The position numbers and the translations under genes are program-made. Positions 18,359 through 27,676 of a stretch of DNA of 64,000 bases are shown piece by piece; the first letter of the stretch is position 1; each line of letters begins with the position of its first letter. Under the pieces are notes generated by a model. That model did not search any database and was not told where the DNA came from. It saw nothing but the letters and a program-made list of their open reading frames with translations. This DNA comes from Verrucomicrobiaceae bacterium (GTDB lineage Bacteria > Verrucomicrobiota > Verrucomicrobiia > Verrucomicrobiales > Verrucomicrobiaceae), in assembly GCA_024232965.1 (NCBI GenBank), contig JACKQF010000001.1, forward strand, positions 1,302,001 to 1,366,000. The letters are read 5' to 3'.

Positions 18359-19597
18359 CTAGTGTCCGACCTCCGCAGGGGCCTCCAGCGACTTCGGCGG
18401 CCAGAAGGCGACAGCCAAAAGGATCGCACCCGCAAGGGCCATACCGGTTGGCCAAAGGAAGAGCTGCTGGTAATCGGAGGATTCTGCCGTCACGAGCTTT
18501 TTCTCCAACGGTATGAAGAACAATTTGGCCGCCAAATCGCCCAGTCCGAGCACCAGCAAATTGAAAAGTCCTTGCGCGCTCGAACGCGCATCTTTGGGGA
18601 AGGCGGCATCAATAAAGATGTAGAGCGTCGCGAAGAAGAACGCATAACAGATCCCGTGCAAGACTTGGACCGCAATGATCATGGTCTGGTTCTCAGGCAT
18701 GAAAGCGAAAACTGCAAAACGCGCCGCGTGGCCCAGAATGCCAAGAATCATCGTCAGCTTCCACCCCATACGGGCAAGGAACCAGCCCAGAACCAGCATG
18801 GTCAGGATCTCAGCGATCTGACCAATACTCATCACCGGCATGATCCACTTCGCCTCTAGCCCGACCGTCTTGCTGCCAAGAAAATTCCCCGCCAAGACGA
18901 AGTAACCGTTGTGAATGGTGGAATCGATAAAGGTGACAATGAACAAGACCAGCAAATACGGCTTTTTCAGATAGGCCGCTGCCTTCAACCAGGCAAATCC
19001 ACTTTCGCCTTGTACGGCTGGCTTTGCTGGGGTGTGCGGCAACTTCAAGCTGAAGAACGCCAGCACCAGGGAGGCTGCGCCAGCGATCAAAAAGATATTG
19101 GCCCGGGCGGCAATGGCAGCATTCCCGGTCTTCCCCTCCAGAATGAAATACAGTGGCCATGCAGCCAAGATCCAACCAATCGTTCCGCCCATTCGAACCA
19201 CGCCAAACTCCTTCTTTGCGTCCTTGAGGTGAGTGAACGCAATCGAATTTGAGACGGAGATCGTCGGCACATAAAGGATAGAGTGCACCAACATCAGGCC
19301 GAAAAAGGTGGAAAAGTCTTTGGCCCAGTACATCCCCAGGATCGCCAACCCTCCGACCAAATGGCTGAAGGCCATAAATTTCTCCGCTGCAAAGTGTCGG
19401 TCCGCAAACTGGTTGCTGAAGAAGATCCCCAACACCGAGGCAATGACAAACGCACTACCGACCCAAGTGATCTGCGACGGGGAGAATGCCAACCCGCCAT
19501 CGCCCATGTAGCCCCAAATGAGGGGTAGCCAGGCACCCCAGATGAAGAACTCCAGGACCATCATGATAAACAGCTTCTTAGTGACGGATGAACTCAT
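18359..19597 (-). CDS. MFS permease, nucleoside:H+ symporter (NupG/XapB) type
   Basis: 412 residues with about 12 hydrophobic segments. The N-terminus KLFIMMVLEFFIWGAWLPLI and the segment FGVVRMGGTIGWILAAWPL match the NupG-like MFS group, which is abundant in planctomycetes and verrucomicrobia. The substrate is probably a nucleoside or a related sugar compound, but in these phyla the true substrate is uncertain. The ATG at 19597 (MSSSVTKK) is preferred over a longer frame with no hydrophobic start. Confidence 0.8.
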   Translation of the reverse strand: MSSSVTKKLFIMMVLEFFIWGAWLPLIWGYMGDGGLAFSPSQITWVGSAFVIASVLGIFFSNQFADRHFAAEKFMAFSHLVGGLAILGMYWAKDFSTFFGLMLVHSILYVPTISVSNSIAFTHLKDAKKEFGVVRMGGTIGWILAAWPLYFILEGKTGNAAIAARANIFLIAGAASLVLAFFSLKLPHTPAKPAVQGESGFAWLKAAAYLKKPYLLVLFIVTFIDSTIHNGYFVLAGNFLGSKTVGLEAKWIMPVMSIGQIAEILTMLVLGWFLARMGWKLTMILGILGHAARFAVFAFMPENQTMIIAVQVLHGICYAFFFATLYIFIDAAFPKDARSSAQGLFNLLVLGLGDLAAKLFFIPLEKKLVTAESSDYQQLFLWPTGMALAGAILLAVAFWPPKSLEAPAEVGH

Positions 19598-19744
19598 AGT
19601 GGCGGCGAGGTTATGGAGAACCCGCCCTGCACGCAAGCCATGAAAATGAAAATCTTCCTGTGGTGCGGTCGGTTTGTGTGCACTACCCAAATCCCGCCAC
19701 AACATTTCCAAATAACTGGCGTTTAAACGCCTTTCTCTTTCTGC

Positions 19745-21868
19745 ATGCCTACCACATCCCGACCGCTCCCTACCATCCTCCTTTACGGACTAAGTCTGCT
19801 CAGCGCCTTTCTGCTCTTTCAGGTTCAGCCGGTCATCAGCAAATTCATCCTTCCTTGGTTTGGAGGTAGCCCCGGAGTGTGGACGACCTGCATGCTGTTC
19901 TTCCAGTGCGTGCTCTTCCTCGGCTACGCCTACGCTCACCTACTCACACTGCTACCACGCCGCACACAGTGGATCATCCACGGGATCCTAATTCTTGCTG
20001 CGGCGGCAACCTTGCCCATCTCGCCTGCCGAATCTTGGAAGCCTGTCGGCAATGAACCACCGGAGGGGCGCATTCTTTTGCTCCTGCTGGCCACTGTCGG
20101 CCTGCCATATTTTGTTCTATCGAGCACCAGTCCGCTGGTGCAGGTCTGGTTCAATCGCTCAAATCCTGGGGGGCGCCCGTGGCGACTGTATGCGCTGTCG
20201 AACGTCGGATCGCTCGTCGCCCTCCTCAGCTATCCCTTCTTCTTTGAGCGCCAGTTGAATGTATTGCAACAGACGCTTCTTTGGTCCGCTGCGTTTGGAT
20301 TGTTTGTGGTGTTCTCCTTGCTTTGCGTTTGGAAAGACAACTCCATCGAGGAATCGAGCGATCAGGCGACGGGCGAAGACGACGGCCCAACTCCGCCCAT
20401 CCAGTGGTGGCAGCGCATCCTTTGGGTCTTCTTACCCGCCTGCGCGACGGCTCTCCTGCTTGCTGCGACCAATCACGTCTGCCAGGACGTCGCCGTCATC
20501 CCTTTCCTGTGGGTCGTGCCACTCAGCCTTTACTTGATCACCTTCATCATCTGCTTCGACCACGAGCGCTGGTATCAGCCCTGGTTCTGGGGCATCCTCA
20601 CCATCGGTGCCATCTTCCTGGCCTCAGGCTATCACCTGATCCCCGACGAAGTCCGCCTTCCCTACATGGTTGGAGACGTTGAGAAGATCTCCCTTGAGTG
20701 GCTCAAAAACTACCGCGCAGAACTCGCCATCTGCTTCGGCGCGATGTTCTTTGGTTGCATGGTCTGTCATGGCGAACTGGTCCGATTGAAGCCGTCACCC
20801 AAGCATCTGACCCAGTTTTATCTACTCATGTCCGCCGGTGGGGCGCTCGGGGGCCTGACCGTCAGCCTTGTCGCACCTCGCGTCTTTGACCGCTACGTCG
20901 AATGGCCCATCGGCCTCATGGTCATGCTGGTCATTGCTTGTGCAGCCCTTCTGCATCAGGCCTTCAAAAGCAAATCATCAGGAGCAAAGGCAATTCTGGC
21001 GCTCTTGTCAGGTATGGCCGGAGTCGCTGGATTCATGTTCCTCGGCACTTGGGGTTTTGAGGACGAGCCACGCATCGCCCGCGCCCGCAACTTCTACGGC
21101 GCTATCTCCGTCTTCGAAGACTTCGATCAAGAGTATGGAGAAGAATATCGCCAACTCTACCACGGCGGCATCATCCATGGCCTGCAGAATATGGGTCCCG
21201 GAGATCGCGAAGAACCTGTCAGCTACTACGGCCATCACACAGGTATCGGCAAGGCCCTGGACAACTTCGCGACCAAACCCAACGCACGCGTCGGCATCGT
21301 CGGCATGGGCACCGCCACCGCCTTGGTGTATGGGAAAAAAGGCAACACCTTCCGGATCTACGAGATCAACCCGCAGATCATTGAGTTCTCCAAGAAATAC
21401 TTCACCTACCAGGACGACTTCATTGCACGCGGGGGTCAGCTCGATATCGTGCAGGGCGATGCCCGTCTGAATCTTGAGCGCGAGCCCGATCAGCACTACG
21501 ACGTCCTCCTTTTGGACGCCTTTAGCGGAGACTCCGTCCCCGTTCACTTGCTGACGGTCGAGGCCTTTAAGATCTACCAACGCCACATGAATGCCGACGG
21601 CATCATCGCCGTTCACGTCACCAATCGCTACCTGTCACTCGCCCCTGTGATTGAAAAGATCGCGGCTGGAGTCGGCATGAAAACCACTCGGATTCAGACC
21701 GATAGCAATGGCGACCACGACATCACCGACTACGTCCTGGTCACCAACAACGGGCCATTCCTCATCGCCAATCCACCCGAATCCCCCTGGGACCCCGATG
21801 AACCGCTCGATGTCGATGCCTGGACCGACAAGCGTCACAATCTCTTTGAAGTCCTCGACGTTGACTGA
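19745..21868 (+). CDS. Membrane-anchored spermidine-synthase-like protein
   Basis: 707 residues. The first about 440 residues contain many hydrophobic helices, starting LLYGLSLLSAFLLFQVQPVISKF, typical of the fused membrane/spermidine synthase family. The C-terminal third is a Rossmann methyltransferase-like aminopropyltransferase domain: VGIVGMGTATALVYG, FRIYEINPQIIEFSKKYF, and DVLLLDAFSGDSVPVHLLT. The soluble domain likely binds a decarboxylated-SAM-like or SAM-like ligand; real polyamine synthesis is unproven for the family. A small membrane protein gene follows 20 bp later and is probably co-transcribed. Confidence 0.8.
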   Translation: MPTTSRPLPTILLYGLSLLSAFLLFQVQPVISKFILPWFGGSPGVWTTCMLFFQCVLFLGYAYAHLLTLLPRRTQWIIHGILILAAAATLPISPAESWKPVGNEPPEGRILLLLLATVGLPYFVLSSTSPLVQVWFNRSNPGGRPWRLYALSNVGSLVALLSYPFFFERQLNVLQQTLLWSAAFGLFVVFSLLCVWKDNSIEESSDQATGEDDGPTPPIQWWQRILWVFLPACATALLLAATNHVCQDVAVIPFLWVVPLSLYLITFIICFDHERWYQPWFWGILTIGAIFLASGYHLIPDEVRLPYMVGDVEKISLEWLKNYRAELAICFGAMFFGCMVCHGELVRLKPSPKHLTQFYLLMSAGGALGGLTVSLVAPRVFDRYVEWPIGLMVMLVIACAALLHQAFKSKSSGAKAILALLSGMAGVAGFMFLGTWGFEDEPRIARARNFYGAISVFEDFDQEYGEEYRQLYHGGIIHGLQNMGPGDREEPVSYYGHHTGIGKALDNFATKPNARVGIVGMGTATALVYGKKGNTFRIYEINPQIIEFSKKYFTYQDDFIARGGQLDIVQGDARLNLEREPDQHYDVLLLDAFSGDSVPVHLLTVEAFKIYQRHMNADGIIAVHVTNRYLSLAPVIEKIAAGVGMKTTRIQTDSNGDHDITDYVLVTNNGPFLIANPPESPWDPDEPLDVDAWTDKRHNLFEVLDVD

Positions 21869-21888
21869 TACATAGGAGCGTGCCTTCC

Positions 21889-22296
21889 GTGTCTAATAGC
21901 AACACCGTCCGCGATACCCCAGGCCGCATCCTTCTGGCTTGGTCGGTGTTGTTTGTCTCCGTGGTGATCCTTGCCTGGCGCATCCATTTGCACCCGAATC
22001 AGTATGACTGGGTGGAGTATCCCACAGCACTGGGCGACGGTGCCTACTACAGTCGCATCGGAGCGAACGACTTCTTTGAGCCCAATCTCAAGTTTCCAGG
22101 ACAGGAAAAGGGCCTCTACCGCAGGCTGCACCAACCCACTCGGCGCAACGACGCCCGCATGACGCGAATGGGCCCCGAGTCCACTGGCCGCTTCAACGTC
22201 TACCGCGACACTGACAATCGCATCTTCATGAAAACGGGTGACGACGCCTACATCGAGTTTGGCGAGCGTCTTTATTACCCGCCCTTCAAGCCCTGA
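21889..22296 (+). CDS. Small membrane-anchored protein of unknown function
   Basis: 135 residues if started at the GTG at 21889, which lies 10 nt after AGGAG (21874-21878). A GTG at 21880 is too close to that site. One N-terminal transmembrane helix (RILLAWSVLFVSVVILAW) is followed by a polar domain rich in Arg, Asp and Tyr, with repeated YxxxG-type patterns (ALGDGAYYSRIGANDFFEP, YIEFGERLYYPPF). I do not recognise a family. Its position suggests it works with the spermidine-synthase-like protein. Confidence 0.65.
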   Translation: MSNSNTVRDTPGRILLAWSVLFVSVVILAWRIHLHPNQYDWVEYPTALGDGAYYSRIGANDFFEPNLKFPGQEKGLYRRLHQPTRRNDARMTRMGPESTGRFNVYRDTDNRIFMKTGDDAYIEFGERLYYPPFKP

Positions 22297-22387
22297 CGCC
22301 TGAAAAGCCAGTCAAGCAATTGTTTGATCAAAGGTTCCGGGAATTCGTGCTTTACTCCCCCGGTTTCCCCGCCACGCTGAGTGGTCT

Positions 22388-23926
22388 ATGGCAATTCAAA
22401 GGGCCCTCCTTTCTGTATCTGACAAGACCGGTCTCCTCGACTTCGCGCGAGGCTTGACGGAACTCGGCGTCGAACTCCTTTCCACCGGCGGCACCGCCCG
22501 TCACCTCAGTGAAAACGGCATCACCGTCCGTGACGTCTCTGATTACACCGGCTTCCCGGAGCTTTTCGACGGCCGCGTAAAGACGCTGCACCCCAAGGTC
22601 CACGGCGGACTCCTCCAGCGCCGCGACAATGATCAGGACAAGAGGGACGCGAAGAAGCACGAGATCCCCACCATCGATCTCGTCGTCATCAACCTGTATC
22701 CCTTTGAGCAAACCGTCGCCAAAAAGGACGTAACGCTGGATGAAGCGATCGAAAACATCGACATCGGTGGCCCCTCCATGCTGCGCTCCGCAGCCAAAAA
22801 CCACCGCTGGGTCACCGTCGTCTCCGATCCAGACGATTACGGGAAGGTGCTCCAGGAAATGCGCGATAACGACAAAGACACCACCCTCTCCACCCGCGAG
22901 CACCTCGCATGGAAGGTCTTCCAGCGCACCTCCGCCTACGATCACGCTATCGCTAGCTTCCTGAACAAGGAGCAAGTCACCCAGAAGACCTTCAACCTCA
23001 GCCTGCCCCTCAGCAGCGAGCTCCGCTACGGCGACAATCCCCACCAGGCAGCGTCCCTCTACGGGAACTTCAACGATTACTTCGTCAAGCTTCACGGCAA
23101 AGACCTGTCCTACACGAACGTTCTGGACATCGACTCCGCCTGCGGCCTCATCAACGAATTCCGCCGCCCTACCCTGGCCATTCTCAAGCACACCAATCCA
23201 TGCGGTGTTGGTAGTGCGGACGAAGATCTCCGCGAAGCCTGGCAAAAAGCCTTCGAGACCGATCGGCAGGCACCCTTCGGCGGAGTCATCATCATTAACC
23301 GCACCATGCCGCTCTCCCTGGCTCGCGTAATTTCCGAGATTTTCACCGACGTCATCATCGCGCCCGATTTCGATGCCGATGCCCGCGCGCATTTGCAGAA
23401 AAAGAAAAATCTCCGCCTCATCCAAATGCTCCCCACCGCCACCGAGGCGCTCAGCGAGCCCATCATCCGCTCCGCCCCCGGCGGCGTCATGGTCATGGAT
23501 GCAGACCCACGTGCACTCGGATTGGAAGACCTCGAAAACAAAGTCAAAACCCAGCGCCCACCGACCCGCGATGAACTCGAAGCCATGCGCTTCTCCTGGC
23601 GCGTCGCCAAGCATGTGAAGTCCAACGCCATCGTCTTCGGTGCCCACGATCGCACCCTCGCCATCGGTGCGGGTCAGATGTCCCGCGTTGATTCCTGCCG
23701 CATCGCGATTTGGAAGGCTCAAGAGGCGGGACTCAGCCTAACCGGCAGCGTGGTCGCTTCTGATGCGATGTTCCCCTTCGCAGACGGACTCATCGCCTGC
23801 GCCGAAGCCGGGGCCACCGCTGCCATCCAGCCCGGCGGTTCCGTGCGCGACGAAGAAGTCATCGCCGCAGCCGATGAGCGAAAGATGGCCATGGTCTTCA
23901 CGGGTCACCGCCACTTCCTTCATTAA
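22388..23926 (+). CDS. purH: Bifunctional AICAR transformylase / IMP cyclohydrolase
   Basis: 512 residues, standard length. It catalyses the last two steps of IMP synthesis. The N-terminal IMP cyclohydrolase (MGS-like) domain starts IQRALLSVSDKTGLLDFARGL and includes STGGTARHL and RVKTLHPKVHGGLL. The transformylase domain holds LKHTNPCGVG and the C-terminal TAAIQPGGSVRDEEVI and FTGHRHF. A phosphoesterase gene follows after 6 bp on the same strand. Confidence 0.97.
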   Translation: MAIQRALLSVSDKTGLLDFARGLTELGVELLSTGGTARHLSENGITVRDVSDYTGFPELFDGRVKTLHPKVHGGLLQRRDNDQDKRDAKKHEIPTIDLVVINLYPFEQTVAKKDVTLDEAIENIDIGGPSMLRSAAKNHRWVTVVSDPDDYGKVLQEMRDNDKDTTLSTREHLAWKVFQRTSAYDHAIASFLNKEQVTQKTFNLSLPLSSELRYGDNPHQAASLYGNFNDYFVKLHGKDLSYTNVLDIDSACGLINEFRRPTLAILKHTNPCGVGSADEDLREAWQKAFETDRQAPFGGVIIINRTMPLSLARVISEIFTDVIIAPDFDADARAHLQKKKNLRLIQMLPTATEALSEPIIRSAPGGVMVMDADPRALGLEDLENKVKTQRPPTRDELEAMRFSWRVAKHVKSNAIVFGAHDRTLAIGAGQMSRVDSCRIAIWKAQEAGLSLTGSVVASDAMFPFADGLIACAEAGATAAIQPGGSVRDEEVIAAADERKMAMVFTGHRHFLH

Positions 23927-23932
23927 GCCGAT

Positions 23933-24835
23933 ATGACAACGAACCGTCGCCACTTCCTCGCTGCCGCAGCCTTTGCGGGAGTGGCTCCGGCGGTTCATTC
24001 AGAGGTCGCTGCCGCCCCCGCCAACTCCGATGAGGTTGTCCTGCTAAACGACACCCACATTGGAGAAAAACAGGGGCCAGATCACATCCACCCCCAGAAC
24101 TTGCAGCGGGCAGTGAAGGAGATCCTGGCCCTGCCGCACATGCCAGCGGCAGTCATCGTGAACGGGGATTTGGCCATGTCGGTCGGCACTCCGGGCGATT
24201 ACGCGGCGTTCATCAAACTGATTGCGCCGCTTCGAGAGGCAGGTCACAAGATTCATTTCACACTGGGTAATCACGATGTACGTGAAGAGTTTATCCGAGC
24301 TTTTCCCAACGAAGTCAGCTCCACAAAGTTCAGCGATCATCGCCATAATGGCCTCATTGATCTACCGAACGTCAGGCTCATCCTCCTCGATACTCTCAAG
24401 GAATGTCCCGCCGCCCCCGGCCTGCTAGGAGCTGAACAGCGCGACTGGTTGATCCGACAAGTGGATGACTGCACCGACAAACCTGTCGTCATCGTAGCCC
24501 ACCACAATCCTCAGGCCGGTGGCGATCCCATGCACTACCCGGGCGGAGTCGGGGACACCGCAGAAATCTGGCAGCATCTGATCGATCGCCCTCAAGTGAA
24601 GGCATGGATCCACGGCCACGTTCACGATTGGAATCTCGCGATGGATCACCGCATCCACGTCGTCAATACCTTGGCCTGCAACATGGTAGCGAATAAAGCA
24701 GTCAGCACCAACGGTTGGACACTCGCCCGGTTTGCCCCCAATGGCGTTCAGCTAGACATCCACACACACCTCCCCGACCATCCGTGGCGGGCAGAGAAAA
24801 AGTGGCTATTCTGGCGGCAGGTTAAGTCCGTTTGA
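23933..24835 (+). CDS. Tat-exported calcineurin-like metallophosphoesterase
   Basis: 300 residues. A twin-arginine signal is visible at the start (NRRHFLAAAAFAGVAPAVHS). The metallophosphoesterase metal ligands occur in order: LNDTHIG (D-x-H), VIVNGDLAM (GD), LGNHDVREEF (GNHD), VAHHNPQ (His), and WIHGHVHDW (GHxH). Substrate is unknown; similar proteins are phosphodiesterases of the purple-acid/cAMP phosphodiesterase type. It starts 6 bp behind purH and so is probably in the same transcript, although it acts outside the cytoplasm. Confidence 0.85.
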   Translation: MTTNRRHFLAAAAFAGVAPAVHSEVAAAPANSDEVVLLNDTHIGEKQGPDHIHPQNLQRAVKEILALPHMPAAVIVNGDLAMSVGTPGDYAAFIKLIAPLREAGHKIHFTLGNHDVREEFIRAFPNEVSSTKFSDHRHNGLIDLPNVRLILLDTLKECPAAPGLLGAEQRDWLIRQVDDCTDKPVVIVAHHNPQAGGDPMHYPGGVGDTAEIWQHLIDRPQVKAWIHGHVHDWNLAMDHRIHVVNTLACNMVANKAVSTNGWTLARFAPNGVQLDIHTHLPDHPWRAEKKWLFWRQVKSV

Positions 24836-24850
24836 CGCACACGCGGCGAC

Positions 24851-25657
24851 CTACTCCGCCAAAGTCCCAGTCCAGCCCAACTTCGGTGCCAACAAGGCCG
24901 GGAGATCCACCAGGAGATTCTGGCTGCGCATGAGCGTCTCGCCGACCAGGAGAGCATCTGCACCCGCCGCAGCGACGCGAGCAGCGTCTTCTGGTGTTTT
25001 GATACCGCTTTCTGAGACCAGGATGATGTCCTCCGGCACCTCCTCCGCCAGGGCCTCGGTGGCTGCCAGATCCACCGTGAAGCTTTTCAAATTGCGATTG
25101 TTGACCCCAATGATGCGCGCATCGGTGCGGAGCGCACGATCAAGTTCAGGGAGGTCGTGGACCTCCACCAGGACGTCCAATTGGAAGGTGTGGGCGATGT
25201 CCAACAGTCGCACCAGATCCTCTTGCTGAAGCGCTGCGACAATCAAGAGGATCGCATCTGCACCGGCCACGACTGCCTCATAAATCTGCACTTCATGGAT
25301 GATGAAGTCCTTCCTCAAAACCGGAATGTCCACCTGCTCCCGGACATTGATCATGTAGTCCAGTCTCCCTTGGAAGTACTTCTCGTCAGTCAGCACGGAA
25401 ATGGCGCTGGCCCCCGCTTTTTCGTAGGTTCGTGCAATCGTCACCGGATCAAAATCGGCCGCAATCGTTCCAGCGGAGGGCGAGGCGCGCTTCACCTCCG
25501 CAATCATGCCCAGACGCTCGGGATTCGCGATCAACGCATCCCCAAAGCCACGCACATCATTGCGCCCTGCGGCGGCAGCACGCAATTTTGCTGCCAAGGG
25601 AATGATCCTCTCGATCTCCGTGCGCTTGTGCGCGATGATTTCGTCCAATTTGTTCAT
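24851..25657 (-). CDS. trpC: Indole-3-glycerol phosphate synthase
   Basis: 268 residues. Tryptophan pathway TIM-barrel enzyme that closes the indole ring. Motifs are IAEVKRASPSAG, LTDEKYFQG, VLRKDFIIHEVQI, GVNNRNLKSF and VSESGI. The ATG at 25657 (MNKLDEIIAHK) is selected because the upstream extension lacks family similarity. No other trp gene lies in the window. It is divergent from a methyltransferase gene that starts about 100 bp away. Confidence 0.96.
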   Translation of the reverse strand: MNKLDEIIAHKRTEIERIIPLAAKLRAAAAGRNDVRGFGDALIANPERLGMIAEVKRASPSAGTIAADFDPVTIARTYEKAGASAISVLTDEKYFQGRLDYMINVREQVDIPVLRKDFIIHEVQIYEAVVAGADAILLIVAALQQEDLVRLLDIAHTFQLDVLVEVHDLPELDRALRTDARIIGVNNRNLKSFTVDLAATEALAEEVPEDIILVSESGIKTPEDAARVAAAGADALLVGETLMRSQNLLVDLPALLAPKLGWTGTLAE

Positions 25658-25747
25658 GAGCCGCCCAAGATGGGGCTGGCGAGCCCTTGCGCAAGTCGTA
25701 GCTGATTCGCAACGAATGAAAAAGCTGTTGGCAGAGCTGCGGACTGC

Positions 25748-26347
25748 ATGTCTTCTCACGCCATGTCACATTGGGAAAAATGCTATCAAGACGGAGACAC
25801 ACACTGGGACCGCGGCGCGCCCTCGCCACCGCTAGCGCAATACACCACTGAGCACCCCATCGGTGGACTCGTGCTGGTTCCCGGCTGCGGGACCGGGCAT
25901 GATGCTGCCTTTCTGGCTGCACAAGGAGCGGACGTCACTGGACTGGATATCGCGCCTACCGCGGTGGAGCGCGCTGCAGCGAACTACCCCGAACTCGCTG
26001 GCCATCTTGTTGAAGGCGATCTCTTCGATCTTCCCCAGACCTGGAACGATCGCTTTGACCATGTGGTCGAACACACATGCTTCTGCGCCATCCCACCCGC
26101 GATGCGGGAAGCCTACTGCGCCGCTGTCCATCGGGCACTTAGGCCCGGTGGCACACTCATCGGCGTGTGGTTCATCAATCCGGAACTCGATCCCGGTCAC
26201 GAAGGACCGCCCTTCCCCAGCGCCCCTGAAGAACTTGATCGGATTTTCGGTCAGCACTTTGACCTGATCACCGATTATGTACCCGAGACGGCCTACCCGG
26301 GACGCGAGGGCCGTGAACGAGTGCGGGTCTGGAGAAAGAAGGGATGA
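25748..26347 (+). CDS. SAM-dependent methyltransferase, thiopurine S-methyltransferase (TPMT) family
   Basis: 199 residues; a second ATG lies five codons in at 25763. The opening HWEKCYQDGDTHWDRGAPSP and the SAM-binding motif VLVPGCGTGHDAAFLA, followed by VTGLDIAPTAVERA, fit the bacterial TPMT-like family. DHVVEHTCFCAIPP is another family block. These enzymes methylate thiols, halides or selenium/tellurium compounds; the substrate here is not known. It is divergent from trpC and about 70 bp upstream of lpxD on the same strand. Confidence 0.82.
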   Translation: MSSHAMSHWEKCYQDGDTHWDRGAPSPPLAQYTTEHPIGGLVLVPGCGTGHDAAFLAAQGADVTGLDIAPTAVERAAANYPELAGHLVEGDLFDLPQTWNDRFDHVVEHTCFCAIPPAMREAYCAAVHRALRPGGTLIGVWFINPELDPGHEGPPFPSAPEELDRIFGQHFDLITDYVPETAYPGREGRERVRVWRKKG

Positions 26348-26418
26348 GGGAACTGCGACGGCTTTTTTTACTTTCCGTACTGGCATTTACTGCGCCGCTG
26401 TGAGAGAACAGGCGGCTC

Positions 26419-27486
26419 ATGAATATCTCCCTCAGTGCGTTGGCCGAATTGGTGGAGGGTGAAATCGTCAATGGTGCACCCGACACTGTGATCACAGGAT
26501 TTGCGTCGCTTGCCGAGGCGCGACAGGGCGATCTCAGCTTCTTTTCCGACACTCGCTACATCGCGCGGATGGACTGCACTCGGGCCAGTGCCGTTTTGGT
26601 CCCGCAGACGTGGAGCAGCGAAACTCAAAAGGCCGCCTGCATCCGGGTAGAGAACCCTTCGCAGGCATTTGAAAAAGTCGTCGATCGCTTTGGTTTTCAC
26701 GCCAGCCCCTTTTCGGTCGGCATCCACCCCTCCGCCGTGATTGCAGAATCGGTAAAGGCCAATCGCGATACGCTGTCCATCGGAGCCAATGCAGTCATCG
26801 AAGCCGGTGCGCAAATCGGCGATGGAGCAGAAATCGGCGCGGGCTGTTTCGTCGGAAAGGATGCCCAAATCGGCAGCGGCGCAAAGCTCTTCCCCAACGT
26901 CACCGTCCTCGAAGCCTGCACGGTCGGCGATCGCAGCATTTTGCACTCGGGCGTCGTGATCGGTGCTGATGGTTTCGGTTATGAGTTCGACAAGGGTCGC
27001 CACCGGAAGATCCGCCAAGCTGGCATCGTGCAAATCGATGCCGATGTCGAGATCGGCGCAGGCACCACCATTGATCGCGCTCGCTTTGGCCGCACATGGA
27101 TTGGCGAAGGCACCAAGATCGACAACCTCGTGCAGATCGGTCACAACGTAGTCTTGGGCAAGCATTGCATCCTCGTCTCAGGCACCGCCATTGCCGGCAG
27201 CGCAGTCATCGGAGACTACGTCGTCATGGCCGCCCAGTGTGGCGTCGCCGGTCATGTGACCATCGGTGCCCAAGTCACGCTTGGCGGACGTTGCGGCGTC
27301 ACCAAAGATCTGCCAAACGGGCCTGCAATGTATCTCGGTTACCCCGCCATCCCGGTGAAGGAGGAGAAGCGCCGTCTCGGTGGCATCAACCGCCTGCCGA
27401 AGCTACTCGAGCGTCTCCGCAAGCTCGAAGCCGAAGTCGCAAAGCTCTGCCCTGACGCCCTCGAAACAGTTGCAGACTCTGATTGA
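26419..27486 (+). CDS. lpxD: UDP-3-O-acylglucosamine N-acyltransferase
   Basis: 355 residues. Third step of lipid A synthesis, which shows that the organism makes an LPS-type outer membrane. The N-terminal uridine-binding domain (ISLSALAELVEGEI, DLSFFSDTRY) leads into a left-handed beta-helix of hexapeptide repeats. The catalytic His lies in NLVQIGHNVVLGKHC. The C-terminal helix includes LPKLLERLRKLEAEVAKL. A tRNA gene lies 91 bp downstream. No other lpx gene is in the window. Confidence 0.95.
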   Translation: MNISLSALAELVEGEIVNGAPDTVITGFASLAEARQGDLSFFSDTRYIARMDCTRASAVLVPQTWSSETQKAACIRVENPSQAFEKVVDRFGFHASPFSVGIHPSAVIAESVKANRDTLSIGANAVIEAGAQIGDGAEIGAGCFVGKDAQIGSGAKLFPNVTVLEACTVGDRSILHSGVVIGADGFGYEFDKGRHRKIRQAGIVQIDADVEIGAGTTIDRARFGRTWIGEGTKIDNLVQIGHNVVLGKHCILVSGTAIAGSAVIGDYVVMAAQCGVAGHVTIGAQVTLGGRCGVTKDLPNGPAMYLGYPAIPVKEEKRRLGGINRLPKLLERLRKLEAEVAKLCPDALETVADSD

Positions 27487-27577
27487 TCGTTGGCTTTGCC
27501 GTTCTTCTGCAACGGCCAGTAGTCCCCGGTTGACAATTCGCCAACTCTGGCGAAACTGCCGCTCGGCTTCCGCCCCT

Positions 27578-27651
27578 GCGGGTGTAGTTCAATGGTAGAA
27601 CACGAGCTTCCCAAGCTTGATACGTGAGTTCGATTCTCATCACCCGCTCCA
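27578..27651 (+). tRNA. tRNA-Gly, anticodon CCC
   Basis: A full cloverleaf folds by hand: acceptor GCGGGTG (27578-27584) pairs exactly with CACCCGC (27641-27647). The D arm follows GTTC/GAAC. The anticodon stem is CGAGC/GCTTG around TTCCCAA, which gives anticodon CCC. The T arm contains TTCGATT. Discriminator U73 fits glycine, and the CCA end is encoded (27649-27651). Confidence 0.95.
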
Positions 27652-27676
27652 CTCCCGATGAAGGGAGTGCAGGCGA

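Noticed and set aside
22352..23722. Minus-strand frame of 456 codons opposite purH
   Set aside because: Antisense shadow of purH with no family features.
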